A stretch of 64,000 bases of DNA from Atopsyche davidsoni (GCA_022113835.1 JAILWY010000023.1:11284001-11348000), one strand, 5' to 3'; shown: positions 1 through 13,598, numbered from the stretch's first letter. The notes: generated from the letters alone by a model not told the origin. Numbers and translations: made by a program.

Positions 1-1206
1 ATCACTAGGAAAAACAAGCTTGATAATATTACATGGAAGTATGTAGATATGTACGTTCGGAATATGTATATAATTCAAAATATCTCGTGAGAAATATCGG
101 GGGCGGTGTTCTATAGTATCTTTATCACAAATTAATGGCATTACGCTATATTCAAATTTGGGGTCTCTAACTGAAATCGTTATGTAAATTTCCAATAAAT
201 ATATTCAGTGTACGGCCTTAATTAGATATTTGATCTCACATTATTCATCAGTACGGAGAACATCGACGGAAAAAAGAAATACTTCAGTGGCAGAAACAAT
301 TCCAAGGTGTGCCGAGCGGAATTAACTCAAAAACAACGAATAAAGTAATAATTCATCGAAACAAAGACGTATAATTTGAGTCCTTATTTAAATTTATTGA
401 AAATTATCCCGATCGCCGGCGTGGTTGCGAGGAGGAAGTATTGATTATTCATCACATCGAGTCCGAAGAAACCGTTCTCGTACAGAATAACCGATCATAA
501 ATGATAGGTTTCAAAAAGCACTGGCCGGCATTTAAATTACATCCAAAGGAGCAAATAAATAACCGGGTTAGTGGGAGAAAGAAACATAAATATCGCTATC
601 GGCCTCCGATCGCAGACATCGAATGGCCACGCAACTTACGCAGGGAATTACTTGCAGCGGGCTCGAAAACAAGTCGGCCCGAGATCGTGATGCCAGATTC
701 GCGAGCGATTACTTTAATACGCTCTGCAATAACTGAAACTCGCTAAGGCCCGGCCTGGCGCGTTGAAAGATCTCTTCGATAACTCCGGTGAAATATTTCA
801 CAAGTCTTTGAAGTCATCGAATAATATTTCAAAACAAACTTTTTACAGCCCCCTCGACGCTGGTTAGTAATAATTACCTCTTATTAACGAAAACGCGAGA
901 TTAGAATACGGGCGATACCGCGTTTACAGGTGATGAATAATCACTCCGCAACCGATACCGGCCGGGGGTACAGTCTCGAAAAGATTCGGGAAAATACTTT
1001 AAAGATTATTAAAATAAATCTACTGCGATAGCAGACACTAAATCTCTAAGGTCCCACCTGTTTACGCTCAACAAAGAGAAAATGTATTCAAGTCCACGTA
1101 GCAAAGGAGATGACAATCAGATAAAGAAACAAGCCCGCGGAAAGAATAACGACCCAGCGCTGAATATTCGAGAGAGCCCCTCCAAGACGCGGGCGCTATT
1201 ATAAAT

Positions 1207-1215
1207 CGCCATATT
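1207..1215 (-). promoter_or_regulatory. YY1/Pho-like motif
   Basis: CGCCATATT on the plus strand matches AANATGGCG on the minus strand. The GCCAT core is the established binding core of Drosophila Pho and vertebrate YY1. A single site proves nothing; it matters as part of the window-wide excess. Confidence 0.25.
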
Positions 1216-2066
1216 AAAAATGAAAAAGACTTCGAACTCGTCTCGGTTATCGGCGCGCGCCACCCGGGGGAGGAAGGCGGCAGACCAGCCCAGTGCAGGC
1301 CCCGCGGAGTAAAGGCCCAAACAAACAGGTTTACGATGTGTCGCGGGGGCGATTAATTGAACGCCCCACTTTTAGCCGCTTTGACCAGAGCGGAGCGTCT
1401 GCGCGATATATTGTCGTCGGCGGATACACCAGGACACCGGTAGGGGATGATATGAATTTTCCTATCGACACATTAAACGACAGTTCATTATTGTCAGAGC
1501 TTAATAAAGTGAAACTGAGACCTTTTCCTATATTAAATAAAAACTCAAAAAATATTTTACATATTTTAGGTTAAAATATATCTTTGTTCTACATAAACAT
1601 ATCTTTGATCGGGAATACTATTTTCAAGTTATTCCGCGGCCTATCACGCCAGCTGTTCGTGTTCAGGTAATTAAATCACTAATAGCCCTGTAATTACACA
1701 GCAATATCCATTTTTAAATCACTTCACCGTTCCAGGTGCGACTTTTATAATAAGTATTGATACTAAATTCTAAGCGTCCTTGTTACGCAACACGAGGTGG
1801 AAAAAAAACAAATCTTTTGTTTTTAAATAGCCGCTAAAACTAAAAAAAAAACGACTTCTATTATACGAGCAGGACGTGCGTGATCGAAAAAATAAACGAC
1901 ACACATAAATGCTTAAGACGATGTTTTACGATATTCTAAATAACTGCTCGAAAAATCTTAATGTAAAATGGGTATCAACTAACATGTCGAAATTTTTAAG
2001 ACAAGGCTGGCACGCGACGCAACGACCATAATGATTTATACGAGAGGGCGACTCCCCAATTCGGGT

Positions 2067-2119
2067 CAGCCCCCGGAGCCGCGGCCCGGCGGCGTCCCGG
2101 CCGGCGCTCCGAGGGTCTG
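2067..2119. repeat. GC-rich inverted repeat, 10-bp arms
   Basis: CCCCCGGAGC at 2070-2079 faces GCTCCGAGGG at 2106-2115, pairing 9 of 10 with one C-A mismatch. CAG (2067-2069) and CTG (2117-2119) extend the stem across a one-base bulge. The 26-base loop is itself GC-rich. It lies in a sharply bounded GC tract inside AT-rich DNA. It could be a chance product of composition. Confidence 0.45.
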
Positions 2120-2998
2120 TCCGACGTTAGGATCTCTACGCGTATTGTTGTTGAATTTACTGAAATCACCTTAATCAGCCGGCTTCGGTACTGGGATTAT
2201 TTGTCATTATCACGATGTTTCCCGATATAGGGCCGACTGGCGTGTGAAACGTTCCGACACTACTTATATTGTAATACTTCATATTTTTAAAATCGTAATA
2301 TTAACCGTTCAAATGTTCCACTGCGATTAAAATATAAAATTTTAATGGGAAATCAATGAAAACCAATTAGTTAACTAATTTTCTTATTGTTTTAAACAAA
2401 ACAATAGTCAATTCCACCACACGCGGCACTTTCTCAAATGAATAAATTATAACAATTGGACGTGTAATTTCATACTGCGCGGTCTTAGATGACGCTTTAT
2501 TTTTCCCTAGATAAAACGTCGTTACGATGCGAGCAGGTTACTGTCGCTCTTGATGACAAACACGAGTAGTTGATAATGCGCACTTTATATTGCCCGCTGG
2601 GGCCTCACAACAGAAAAAAAATGATCGAACGAACAATAAAAGTAATATTCGTAAAAGCATGCAGGTCATCACGCATAGAATTACAGCTTACATAAAATAA
2701 TAAAACTAAACATACATTCCGGTATGCAACGGAATTCACGAATGTGAGAGTTTATTAAGATATAAATGATCCTATTATAATTCGATAAGTCCCCCTTCAT
2801 GTATATTTTCATTGCTGAACAAGAATGTAGTGTGATAATGCGCCAAGATTTCTTCGTTACAAATACATCGATAGACCAATTTCCAAGGGGTCACATAAGG
2901 AAGGCGGCGTTCGTGGCGTGATTCACCTTCATAGAGAACTAAAAAACACAGCAATAGGGTATATTTCAAAAAATAAAACAACGCGAGGGGTCGCGTCG

Positions 2999-3029
2999 CC
3001 GCGCCGGTGAGCGATGGCCGCCGGCGCGG
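2999..3029. repeat. CCGCGCCGG-arm hairpin, copy 1
   Basis: A perfect 9-bp inverted repeat, CCGCGCCGG against CCGGCGCGG, closes a 13-base loop that begins TGAGC. The same arm recurs at 39633-39661, also with a 13-base loop (starting GCGAGC), and at 55675-55720. Shared arm, loop length and loop start suggest a family rather than chance. I know of no named element with this structure. Confidence 0.55.
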
Positions 3030-3577
3030 GCCGCACTCGGCACGTACTCGGCATTCCACTCCCGCGACCACATTACGGCGGCCAACTTTACATTTGCGAC
3101 ATTAACGGCGGAGCGGGAGACCCGGCGCCCGCGGCCGCGCCCGGCCCACTTATGGAATAACTTTTTTCATTTTGTGGAAAGTTTTTCAAAGTCGAGGCGC
3201 GTGAGATTCTACGAGTCGAGAAACACGCTCGGCGTGATGTATGATTCTCGGCTCCGTACGAGTCCTCGGTGATCAGGTTCCGACTTCTACGTAGAAAGTG
3301 GTTCGCACAGTTCAAAGTGGGCACAACCGGAAGGCTGCCAATCAGGCTGCGTAAGGACTCTCGCAAAATGGTACTTTGAAAAGGGACTCACAAAGGGGAG
3401 CTCTACGAGCTACGGTCGCGCACTGCACTTTACACAGTAATGACTTTTAAATAGTAAAAAGCATCTACTGAGAGCACCGTGATTCGCAGTTAATACATAC
3501 GTTAAAAATATTAGAAATCATTTGGTGAAAAAAATAATTGACTATGTAGGTAACTAGGGTGGATATGCCCAGAAGCA

Positions 3578-3661
3578 TTTTCTCAGGAGCCGGTGAAGAA
3601 GTAGTGTTTGTTCACAAATAACGTCAATGGCTACTTCGTAAACCACTCTATCCTGAGAAAA
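3578..3661. repeat. 84-base imperfect hairpin
   Basis: TTTTCTCAGGA at 3578-3588 is the exact reverse complement of 3651-3661. Inside it GTG pairs with CAC, and GAAGTAG (3598-3604) pairs with CTACTTC (3631-3637), leaving a 26-base loop. About 21 bp in an 84-base fold is the size of an insect microRNA precursor, but the internal loops are large and the arms match no microRNA I remember. Transcription is not shown. Confidence 0.35.
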
Positions 3662-6221
3662 GCTAAGCAGCTGCAAACTTCGGTTTCAAAGCCTTTGCTC
3701 TTGCATCACAGTATTCTTTGATTTTCGTTACAAGAAATTCTAAAGCAATATTCGAAAATAGTGAGAATGCGAGCACTGCACGGATTTTTTTTGTTGTTGC
3801 ATAAACGATAATATTTATTTCTAAATATATTTTTAATTTCAACAACTACGTGAATTATATCAAATAAAGACCGAATAAGTGCACTGCAAACATGGCTAAT
3901 ACCAAAATAGTTTTTACTGTCTATTTTAGGATTAAACCCAGCACTACCTTAATTTGTTTCCGACGGAATTCCGACAAATTTGACATCTAAGAAAACACCT
4001 TGGTTTTTCGATATTTAGAATGAAAGCACTGAATACTTCGCAAAATATCACAACCGATTCAGAAAAAGTTTAAAATCACATTTTCTTTAGTTTTACTCGC
4101 CGCGAGTACAAACTACATATCAAATAATAAATCACGCTGTAAGGCACCGTTTTCAACAGCTTCTCACACATAGAACGTTTTCTAATAAAAACAAAGAAAA
4201 AAACTAATCGGACTTCTTTGAAACTCGGAAAACTTTTGATAGCAGTCAGTTATAAATCTCCCAATATTATCATTAGGGTAAGAGTCTCCGCCGCCATACG
4301 ATATTACTGAAATTACACCGAACAGCACTAGAGCGGCCCGGGCCTGATTTCTGTTGTTAAGACACACAGGATTAACGACTCCGAACGAGCAGAGCTCTCG
4401 TAAACGAAGCTTCGCGTGTGAACTTTGAAAGTGACTCGAAGCCCCCCCCATTAATATGAGCCATTCCATTTAATTTACGATAAGAATGTTCTGGGCCGAA
4501 AGAAATACATCGCAGATTGACCGGGCAAATTAGTCCGACGCATGCCACTGCCTTCTAAGCTTCACTCGGAGTATTAGTTAAACAACCAGCCGAGCGACGG
4601 CAATCTAATGGAAATTAAAAGTTGACAGGGTCACTCGTAACCGGGTCCGCCACTCGGGTACACCGTCGACTGAACCTGTTGACTGCTGTGAGTGATAAAG
4701 ACACCTTTTTATGATATGATTACAAAACCTCAAACAATGCTCCATTACGTAGGTACGTTGTCTATCCGCGTTCAGATACAAACTGTGCGCGTAGTAAAAG
4801 CAAATGAAAAGCTACAGTTGCTTTAATTTTTAATCTAGAGAAAAATACTAACAAAAACGATTTAGTTTAATAAAAAAATAATACCCTACAATAATGGTGC
4901 GAAAATTGGAACCAAAAAAACAAGTTGTCGACGCAGAGAGTTCACGCTAGCGATAATTGCACCAAAACGCAAATCCGGCAATTATGTTTTTCCACTCGAC
5001 GGCGCATTTGTAATAACCAAAAAGAAGAGAACATGCAACTAGCTGCAAAAAGAGGGCGACAACAATTAAGGCCAGATGTCTGCGCTCGCCGACCGCGACA
5101 CGTTCTTTTCAAACAAACTTAAATCACTAAAATACCATTTAAAGCAGCTGTTCAGCATAGTTTTTCATCGGAATTCTCTCTCTGTGCTCGGCAGCAGACT
5201 GCGATCGGGAACTACTTCTAGAGGTATTTGGCTTGCCGAGTTATATTCGTCGGCGCTTTATACGTGAGGGTGTGAAATGTTAACGCAATAATTGCACCAG
5301 CCAGCGAGAAGGCAACAAGGCCTGCATTCAGAATTAAGCGTGCGTTATAAGGAGTGGCAAAAATATCCGTCTAGTTTTGGGAGTGGCCGCTCTATTCTAG
5401 GAAAAACAAAGCGGCAATGGGGATTTATTCGTGAAGAGTGAAACAGCACAGCGCGTGGTCCCGCGCCTTTCGACTTTTCTTTATTACTGTACCTACAAAG
5501 TAAGTCGTGAGATTGCGCTCCGCTGGACACGCGATATTTTGTGTTTATACTCGGAGCTTAATGATGGCAAACGATTTGTTAAACGACATTTATTGCATTT
5601 CCCGGTAACTTAACAAATTCACAACTATTATAAATTACATTTAATTTATTTGTCGTAATTCCTACGTCAGCTCATAAAATCAATAAAAAGAAGAAAAACT
5701 TAATTTTGTCCAACAATTTTGCGCAGAATTTCATCGTCCACACCTTAAGATTATTAAATTTATTATAACCATGATTTATGAGATGAAAAAGTCAGAGAGA
5801 AGACACCAGAACTGGCCGCTAATGACTGAAGATAAAAGGAGCGAAAAGGCATACGCTCGAGCCCCGAGGCAGGTTAGTCAAAAGGTTCGCTGGAGGAGCT
5901 CTGCCAAAGAAAAAGGTAGATTCATCATTTCGTGTAAATAAGATATTCCGAAAATCATCATATATAAATACTTATAACATTGACTCTTATTTTCCAAAAA
6001 AAAAATTGACTCGCCATTGCTGTTTATTTTAACATGGTTACTTTCAGATCTACCTCGAACCATCCTCGTTCAATTAGTACGATATTTGTAACCAGTTTAA
6101 TTAAATAAGAGTTGTCAATTGTTGTCTATGGCGCTTACTTTATTAAAATAGTTAAAAATGAAATGCCCCAAGACAGACTAGCAAGCAATGTCATTACCCG
6201 AGCAAATGGTATGAAAATTAT

Positions 6222-6282
6222 TTATATATAATATATACTATGTAAAAATATATATATATATATATATAATATATACTATGTA

Positions 6283-6353
<71 letters not shown>
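6222..6353. repeat. TA microsatellite with a 40-bp internal duplication
   Basis: A compound AT repeat. The block ending in ACTATGTAAAAATATATA occurs twice at a 40-bp interval (ending near 6250 and 6290), followed by an uninterrupted (TA)n from 6286 to 6353. It probably arose by slippage. Length is likely polymorphic and prone to assembly error. Confidence 0.9.
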
Positions 6354-6359
<6 letters not shown>

Positions 6360-9300
6360 GAAATAAGTTGTATTTGTCAACCACGTAGACTTAACGTTTA
6401 CCGGATTACCTAATTTTAAAGTCAAAGAAAAAAGTCGTTTGCAAGCTGGAAACGCTTAGCGGTCTCAACGGCCAGAGGGGGAAGGATTTCACAGATTGTA
6501 ATTGCATTCCCTGCAACTGCGTCAAAGGCTTCATTGAAGAACTGGCACATTAGTCCCTGCGACGGGGTCGTACCACTAAATGCCAGCGCTTTGTAAGCTT
6601 GCACGTCTCAGGCGGTGTTAGAATGGTTTTTGTCGGTGCAAGTGATAGCTGCCGTTATAATGGAGATCAATTTAGAGACTGCGATCTAGTAGACGCGTCA
6701 TTACTTTCAGCTGTACTGATACTGCGCTAAAAAGTCGTCAAACATAGGGCTGTCGACACATTTATTATACTGAAAATATGCAGCTCTAACTAAATTTTCA
6801 ATGAAATTCTTATCAATAAATAAAAACAATTGATTTTCATTTAAAAATAGGTTTATTATTAGTAGATATTATTATATTAATTGTATTCCATATTCTGACG
6901 TATTGTATTCTCATATATTTACCTCTTTGGGGTTTATAATAGTTTGCTGATAACTACAAATATGGACATACGTTCTCATCATTATTTTTAATACGAAATT
7001 CTATGTGAACGTAACAGAGTTAAAAGGACACAATGTAAGCCAAGGGTACGAATCAAACACAAACGAGTGCTCGATACGAGTGTGTTAAGTTATTTGATAG
7101 TTTTTCTTTATATTTCCATGATAGCATATTTCTCAAAAATATAGTTTTATAAATTATGACCAAATAAATGCTCGATAATATCCGATCTTGATATATTCTT
7201 AAAAAAAAAAAGACGTGTTTTTTGTAAAATATCTTGGAATGTTCTGGTATTTAAATTCAGGTGCATTTTCTTCTGTGTTCAAAATAGGAAAAATTAAGAA
7301 TGTGTATATTTCCAGAAAAGCTAATCGAGCTAAAATAAAACGACTCGAATTGGGTTGACATTAGTAATAAAATTGGATAGTAACTCACCAGATGCGTACA
7401 CCACAGCGCCGAAAACGGCAAGCCACAGTACGAGTAGAGCGGCAGGTCGACCGCTGGAGTCCGCTGTGGTCCTTCCACCACAGCCGCCGTGCCGCTGTAT
7501 CATTTTTCCGGCGCGGCCTCACAAGACCGATCGCCCCGCCTTCCCTCCTGTGTTCCGCCAAAAATGGCCAAGAAAAATGGACAGTGATAATAACATGAAA
7601 CCTCGAGGTGAGACACATACAAGGCGGACTTACTTACTTGCGGAAGGGAGGAGGGGGACGCGGGGTGAGGATGGAGCTTTATTTACTTACGCTTCAGCGA
7701 AAGTACTTTGTCAGATAGAGGATTTCATGGGGAAGAGGGACTTCACAGGAAAAAGTTAAAATCTTACTTGAAATGTTACACACAATATCGAGAATTTTCA
7801 AAAAATTGTAAATATTCACATTTATTACTAAAGTTTCTTTCGATAGATTGTCCTAACTGACGTGTAAAGTTCAACAATTGAAGTAATAGACTATTAATGA
7901 TATGGAGGTCAAAGTATTTCTTACGTTACTTATTTTTAAAATACACAAAAACACTAATATCACAGATACGGAATAAGAATCCTATATTTATATTATTGAC
8001 ACAGATTATTTTTAATGTTATTAGGAAGAAAACACTTGAATATTGTTTAAAGTTTTAGTGTTACTTTCATAACGATAACATTAGGCTGTTCGATAGTCAG
8101 ACAATCAATCTTTTATCACAACACACTTCAAGGAGCTCAATATGTATTTTGCAGACGTGCAAGCGCACCTCGATCCACATCACTGTCGCAGTTCACCGCA
8201 CTGTCCGTCCTTCCCGACGAGCGGTCGTCCTCCACCACGGCGTTCGAGCTCGGCCTCTATCACGTCACGCGCGCGCGGTTCGCCGAGATCATCAGGCTTC
8301 GTGAGCGATGATGCCAGCAAAATTTTAAACTTTCGTGTTGACAGATAGAGCGCACCGCGTCTACCGGCGGCGAAGAGGACACGCGTCCGGGCGGCCCGGC
8401 CGGAGAGCGCGATCGGTGCGGGGGGCTGTCGGCGCGGGAGGGTATGTTTGTCGCCGGCGAATGAAAAATAGCCGGTGCCATATTGAAAGTTTTGGAGATG
8501 TCAGAGTTCGTTAGAATTCATTGCGAAACTTTAGCCGAAATCCATAATAAAGATTTTGTCGGATCGTAAACAGTTCGCCAACCTTTTCTCGGCCATAAAA
8601 GCCGTTCTTCGCGCGTTCGTTATGGGACTACGTCAAACACTTTTTCTTTTTACGCGGCTCTTCATAGTGTCCCTTTGCGTCGCCGCGAGCACAACAGGCG
8701 GTTTTGGAATGTCAGTAATGAAAAACATTTCCCTGCAGTCGGGGCTCCATGCGGAGCGGTGCGGGGAGGTGGGGCTTCACTGCGAGTTCAATTGTACGTC
8801 AAAATGGGGCCCTGCTTTCACGGGGCGCCATCGGTCGTGTGCACGCATCGCGGGGGACCACTACTAATAATCTACTTTTTACTTCTTAAGACATAGACCA
8901 TGACGATTTATTTGGAATACATTTTTTCTTAAATGATCAGAATTAAAAACTGTTTTTCCCGTTGATAATACTAACTAGAAAACTGTTATTAAAAATTATA
9001 TAACCGCTTGTCTATCAGGATTTCAAAGCACGTACAAATATCACGATACCGAGACGGGAGTCCGTTGACTCCGTACACGCCACGCGTTGCCATTACAACT
9101 CGCCGTACGGGAGCACTCGGAGGGATGAGCGCGTCTCTACTTTCAAAGGACACAGCGGCCAATGTACGGGGATCGTCTTCAGCCGCCTGCTGAACGAGCA
9201 AAGTACTCGTACCAACTTCAAGCGGCTATAGAGAAGATAATCGCAAGCTAGACGTTGAAAACTCTAAGTTCTTTCAAACGTAAATAATAAAATAAAACGA

Positions 9301-9370
9301 ACCAAATCGTTAAAATTTATAAAACCAATACAAAATCCGACGGTCAAAGGATGAACGATGATGAAAGATT
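6354..9370. other. Non-coding mosaic block, no gene seen
   Basis: AT-rich plains flank two GC-rich tracts, about 7390-7690 and 8140-8480. The first shows an open frame of 134 codons, but it has no recognisable domain, mixed low-complexity composition and no coding-like features, so I do not call it. An 8-bp hairpin sits at 7463-7484. Nothing else is visible. Confidence 0.55.
7463..7484. repeat. 8-bp perfect hairpin
   Basis: GCTGTGGT and ACCACAGC pair perfectly around a 6-base CCTTCC loop. ACCACAGCG occurs again at about 7399-7407, so the arm is present three times within 100 bp, twice in one orientation. This may be a cluster of transcription-factor sites: TGTGGT is the Runt/RUNX core, and that assignment is only an inference. 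Confidence 0.4.
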
Positions 9371-9391
9371 AAAAAAAAATTTTTTTTTTTT
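9371..9391. repeat. A9T12 tract
   Basis: Nine A followed by twelve T, a self-complementary homopolymer junction. A-tracts of this kind bend DNA and disfavour nucleosomes; no function is implied here. Confidence 0.85.
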
Positions 9392-10094
9392 AAATATTAA
9401 AAGTAAATCCAAATGTAAACTTATCAACAATACAATATAAAACTGAATGTATAAAACATTGCCGCTGTAGTACGTAATTACCGACTCGCCACTCCCGGGC
9501 GGCCCGCGAGGCGCGAGTGGCCGCGGCGCGCGTCGCGACTGACGCACAATACTGTCTTATTTTAGATTTTAATTTATTGTAACTTTAAACAATTTGAAAG
9601 AAAAAGTTTATACTTCTTTCCTAAAGCTGAAAATTCAAAAAGATTTATTACTCTACATATATATTTTTTAATATTTATATTTTCCCTATGTCGGTGACAA
9701 ATTTACACATCAAGAAACAATTTTAATTAATATTTAAATGTACTTCAATTTCAAATGAATTGATTTAAATAATTTCGTATTTATTTAGTCGATTGTGTAG
9801 GTTTCACAATAATAATAAAAAGATACCAATAGAATAATGCAATAATGTAAAACGTGATTCAATTGAATAAATTGTCATATACAGTAAAACTATTTCAACG
9901 TTTGTGGCGGTGCATTTGTAAATCGACCTAATACTTATAGATAAAGCGACTTAAAACGTATCAACGAAAAATCAAGGCATAATGAGCCACAAAGGAACGA
10001 ACACAAAGGTGATCAATCACAACCCGTCCCTGTGTGTACACGAACACGGATCCCAGCGGGGGAGCGGAGGGTGCACAGGTAATCGTACACACGG

Positions 10095-10103
10095 CGCCAT
10101 ATT
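10095..10103 (-). promoter_or_regulatory. YY1/Pho-like motif
   Basis: CGCCATATT within ACGGCGCCATATT. The CGGCGCCAT context is also found at the 42398 site, so the two share more than the core. Confidence 0.25.
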
Positions 10104-11158
10104 TAATTTTCAAATGGATGTTTTACGTTAAACGCTTCGCGAAGACCCCTAAAGAAATTTCAATGAAAAGAGAAATAAGTCTATTTCCAGCCCATGATAT
10201 TACGTATTACGTTGCATTAGCGACGACACAGCATAATGGAGTTTCATTACTTTCTGGTCTCGCAATGGTAATTCGTTATAAATTAATGAAATTTTCCGAT
10301 AGCGCTAATGTTTTGTTGTATAAAAGTCAATTTAGTGAGGGTGGCACCGCGAACGACGAAATACAATTATTTATCTGAAGTATGTGTGATCATTTCGTGA
10401 ACATAACACACAGCAATAATCTATGTATATAGTCATAGTTTTACTTTATTAGGTTAAAAACATATTCATTATTGTAATTTCTCAAGAATTAAAAGATTAC
10501 AGACAATTACAGTTACAGATTACAGATAATTATATCAACATAAAGTAGATATCTACTGCCGATCGGTCTTTATAAAAATGCAGTTGCATACAGTTATAAA
10601 GCACTCGGTAAACTCACAATACCTGATGTTTGCAAAAGCTTTAGTTATTGTAAGCGAGTCGGAGCTTCTGGGGTCTGAAACAATACGGTACGTAATAGCG
10701 ATGTTCGCGGATCGTATATTTAAACTTAGGGTAAACTCGTGAAATTAAGTGAAGTCTTGCTATTTTAAATGTCGGCTAATATATTTAATAATTAATAATA
10801 ATTTAAAAAAACAAATGGCAACCATGAAACAATGTTTCATTTAAAAACACCAGTAATTTGAAAAAAAATCGCAGCACATCCATTAGTAAAGGCATGACAG
10901 TGGAGTCACAAACCAAAAACAGACGAACTCAATGCCAAATGCGGGCACCGGAAATCGAGTCACACTCTGTAAACAAACCGGGCCAGGTCCGTGCGGCAGG
11001 AGAGGCAGCGTTCGGCCATCGGAGTCATGCAGTGTCGGCGGGACTGTACTCATCGAATCTTAATAGATACATTTAAATTCCGTTGCAGTGGACCTGCACT
11101 GAGCAGAGCCTTTATTTATGCACTCAGCCGGCAATCGCGTAATACCGGCTACGTACAC

Positions 11159-11201
11159 GTCGTAGACATACGTCGTAGCTCGTAGAATATTGCTGTCGTA
11201 G
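11159..11201. repeat. GTCGTAG heptamer cluster
   Basis: GTCGTAG occurs at 11159-11165, 11172-11178 and 11195-11201, with a partial CGTAG at 11181-11185. The spacing is irregular, so it is not a clean tandem array. A homotypic binding-site cluster or decayed repeat is possible; I do not recognise the motif. Confidence 0.45.
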
Positions 11202-11586
11202 AGCCGGAAGCCTCAGACGGAAGCCCTAATAACTTTGAAAATCATTTTTATTAGATAATCAGAGCAAAGAAAACAAATGTAAAATAATTAATTAAAACAC
11301 GAAATAATGACATTATTTTTTTGTATGTTTTAATGAAAAACAATAAGTTAAAAAAAAAAGTTTTGTATGGACGACCGATTATAATCTACGATATAAGAGT
11401 TATCTCGGCGGATAATACTCGCCAAAGTAATAAATACCGAAAGCTCTCTCACGCAAACAAGAAAAAAATATGGCATTCACCGAGCGTAAGAGCGAGCAAC
11501 CGAGAAAACCCCGAGCGACTGGAGTCAAAAAACACGAAAGGAGGAAGGATTTAAAGACTTTATGAATCTCCAGTACAACGTGCGAG

Positions 11587-11668
11587 TTTGTGCAGCGCGC
11601 AAAGCTCGTGTTCCGCGCCGCGCCGTGAGCCTCGCCCGGCCGCGGCGACACGCCTTTCAGCGCACAAA
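11587..11668. repeat. 82-base compound hairpin in a GC tract
   Basis: TTTGTGC (11587-11593) pairs with GCACAAA (11662-11668), then AAAG with CTTT, GTGT with ACAC and GC-rich inner segments, giving roughly two dozen pairs with several internal loops. The centre contains CCGCGCCGTGAGC at 11618-11630, close to the CCGCGCCGGTGAGC at 2999. Thermodynamic folding was not run. Confidence 0.3.
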
Positions 11669-12905
11669 CGCCGCCCTATTCAAACACGTTGCAGAAAAAA
11701 CAAGACTCGAGTATTGAATTTAACGATCCAGCATACAATTATAAAGGCAGCGCTACGGCCATTTAAATACTCGCAGCTATTTTTGCCACCGTACTTAGTT
11801 ACAACGGCACAGTGCAATTGTATTTCTCAATTAAAAATATCGATTGCCGCCGACAGACCAATTTCAATCAACTTCATTGTACTTAAGCTACCTGGCAAAG
11901 CTTTCATATATAATAGCAAACAGGGGGCACTCCAAACACACAGTATCGATGCATTAATCCTCAAAGTAGAATCTCAAAATATATATATATATCATCACGA
12001 AACAACAATAGATTGTTAAAGATATCCAAAGAATTCATAACATTTGCCACAAGAAAGTATAGCGATAGCAGTTCAATTTGCGCGAAAATGTCAGTGTTTT
12101 TCGACTGCCACATTTTCAACCGTCAAATAAACAATAAGTGTTACAAAAAGAAACACCCGGAGAAAAGAAAAGTACCAAATGTCATGAATTGTCGATCTCC
12201 GGAAAACAACTGTCTGCCAATCACAATTCACGGCTGTCGTCACTAAGTGACTGGCCGGAGGACATTTCGAATTGACAAGAGAGTGGAGATTCCGAGGCCA
12301 ACCCGGGAGGCACGAGGAGCGGCAAGCGTGCCCGCGCGAGACCCGCCGGTTGACATTCTCCGCCACAGTGCAGGTTGCGCTGCTGGCCGGTCGGCCACCG
12401 AAATTACCCGGACGAATTTACGTCAGCATACATATTGTATTATTCCCGGGTCAAATGAACTTTGAATTCAGCTTGACTTTGTGCGGATTACTGCAATATC
12501 AAGATACTATCGGCAAACAAATAAAAAAATAGTCAAAATCGTGCTCATGAAACGTTACAGTATGCCTGCACAAAAGAATCTGCGGTGCGCTATATACATA
12601 GTTGGCGCGGTATTAATCCAATAAAATGAGGAGGAAAAGCACACGATGTAATAACTTTCATCAAAATTTCATTCGCACTACGGAAGCGCGCTATATTCAT
12701 CCCTCACGATAAACGGGCGTCCCATTTTACAGGCGAATCACCGACATAAACAGAATGACGAAGAATTAATGACGTAAATTTCCCTTAACGAAAAAAAACA
12801 ATATCATGCAAATGGCAGGCCACACGAGGCGGTCTCCGGGCGTAGGTGTTCTGGTGGCGGAGGCTCGACTCCCGCGCCGAGAGTCCTCGAGATAAGAAAA
12901 TTCAC

Positions 12906-12914
12906 AAAATGGCG
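12906..12914 (+). promoter_or_regulatory. YY1/Pho-like motif
   Basis: AAAATGGCG directly follows a short GC-rich stretch and lies in otherwise AT-rich DNA. It is an exact match to the AANATGGCG form. Confidence 0.25.
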
Positions 12915-13174
12915 TCGTTAAATTTCAGTTGTTCTCTGAATAATGACTTTCCGAAATATGCTGTCCCGAGAGTGTGGCGCGTGTAATGACGCGCCGACAA
13001 TGGGCGCCGAGGGCTGTCACTTAAATGCACATTTGTTTCCCGTACGACCCATTATTTTGCTAAATTACATTTTTATTTTAAGCAGGGGAAAACCGAAATG
13101 GCACTCAATATACGCCTGCAATCTCCATTTCGAAACCGTATTAATTTCCTATTCATACTTTATTTTATAAATAT

Positions 13175-13259
<85 letters not shown>

Positions 13260-13267
13260 TAAATAAA
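13175..13267. repeat. Compound (CA)n(TA)n(AAAT)n microsatellite
   Basis: About seven CA units run into roughly thirty TA units ending near 13249, then four to five AAAT units. It is a typical compound microsatellite with no role implied. Reading frames through it give Tyr-Ile repeats, which are artefacts. Confidence 0.92.
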
Positions 13268-13573
13268 GGTTTAATATTTGTGAATTAATCGCAAATAAGG
13301 TAGGCCAACTGCTGAAGGCAGTCTCGACTGAATTAATCAACGATTAGGGTTAAGCAATTCCACAGAAAAAAACGAGGAAGTGCATAAATTTCTTAAAAAA
13401 GCATAAAACGCACTGAGAGCACAATGAGAGACCGCAGGTATTAGCATCAAAGGCCCACAAAGCGGATTTTTGCCTCGGCGGGGGTCGAGCCGGCCTGGAG
13501 ATCGGGCCCATTGTCCCGGGCGGATGAAAGGGCCACGGCCGCGCGGATAAGTAAACGGCCGAATTGTCTAAAG

Positions 13574-13598
13574 CAGTGCGGCGGCAACACGCCGCCTG
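13574..13598. repeat. 25-base GC-rich hairpin
   Basis: CAG-(T)-GCGGCG and CGCCGCCTG pair over 9 bp with one bulged T, closing a 6-base GCAACA loop. It resembles the other 23-33 base hairpins placed in GC tracts across the window. Confidence 0.45.

Larger units (their letters stand above)
1..6222. other. Non-coding mosaic block, no gene seen
   Basis: No exon or RNA gene is supported here; open frames reach only about 98 codons and resemble no family I recognise. Most of the block is AT-rich. GC-rich tracts lie near 1250-1310, 2041-2125 and 2990-3150, and the last two hold inverted repeats listed separately. Homopolymer runs (A at 1801-1808 and 1843-1851, C at 4442-4449) are short. I see no transposon ends. 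The block could be intergenic or intronic. Confidence 0.6.
9392..13174. other. Non-coding mosaic block, no gene seen
   Basis: Mostly AT-rich, with GC tracts at about 9480-9545, 11590-11660 and 12290-12420. The tract at 9480 has a 7-bp inverted repeat (GCCACTC/GAGTGGC). Open frames of up to 143 codons have no family resemblance and are interrupted in every other frame. No tRNA, snRNA or known microRNA was found on reading both strands. Confidence 0.55.
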
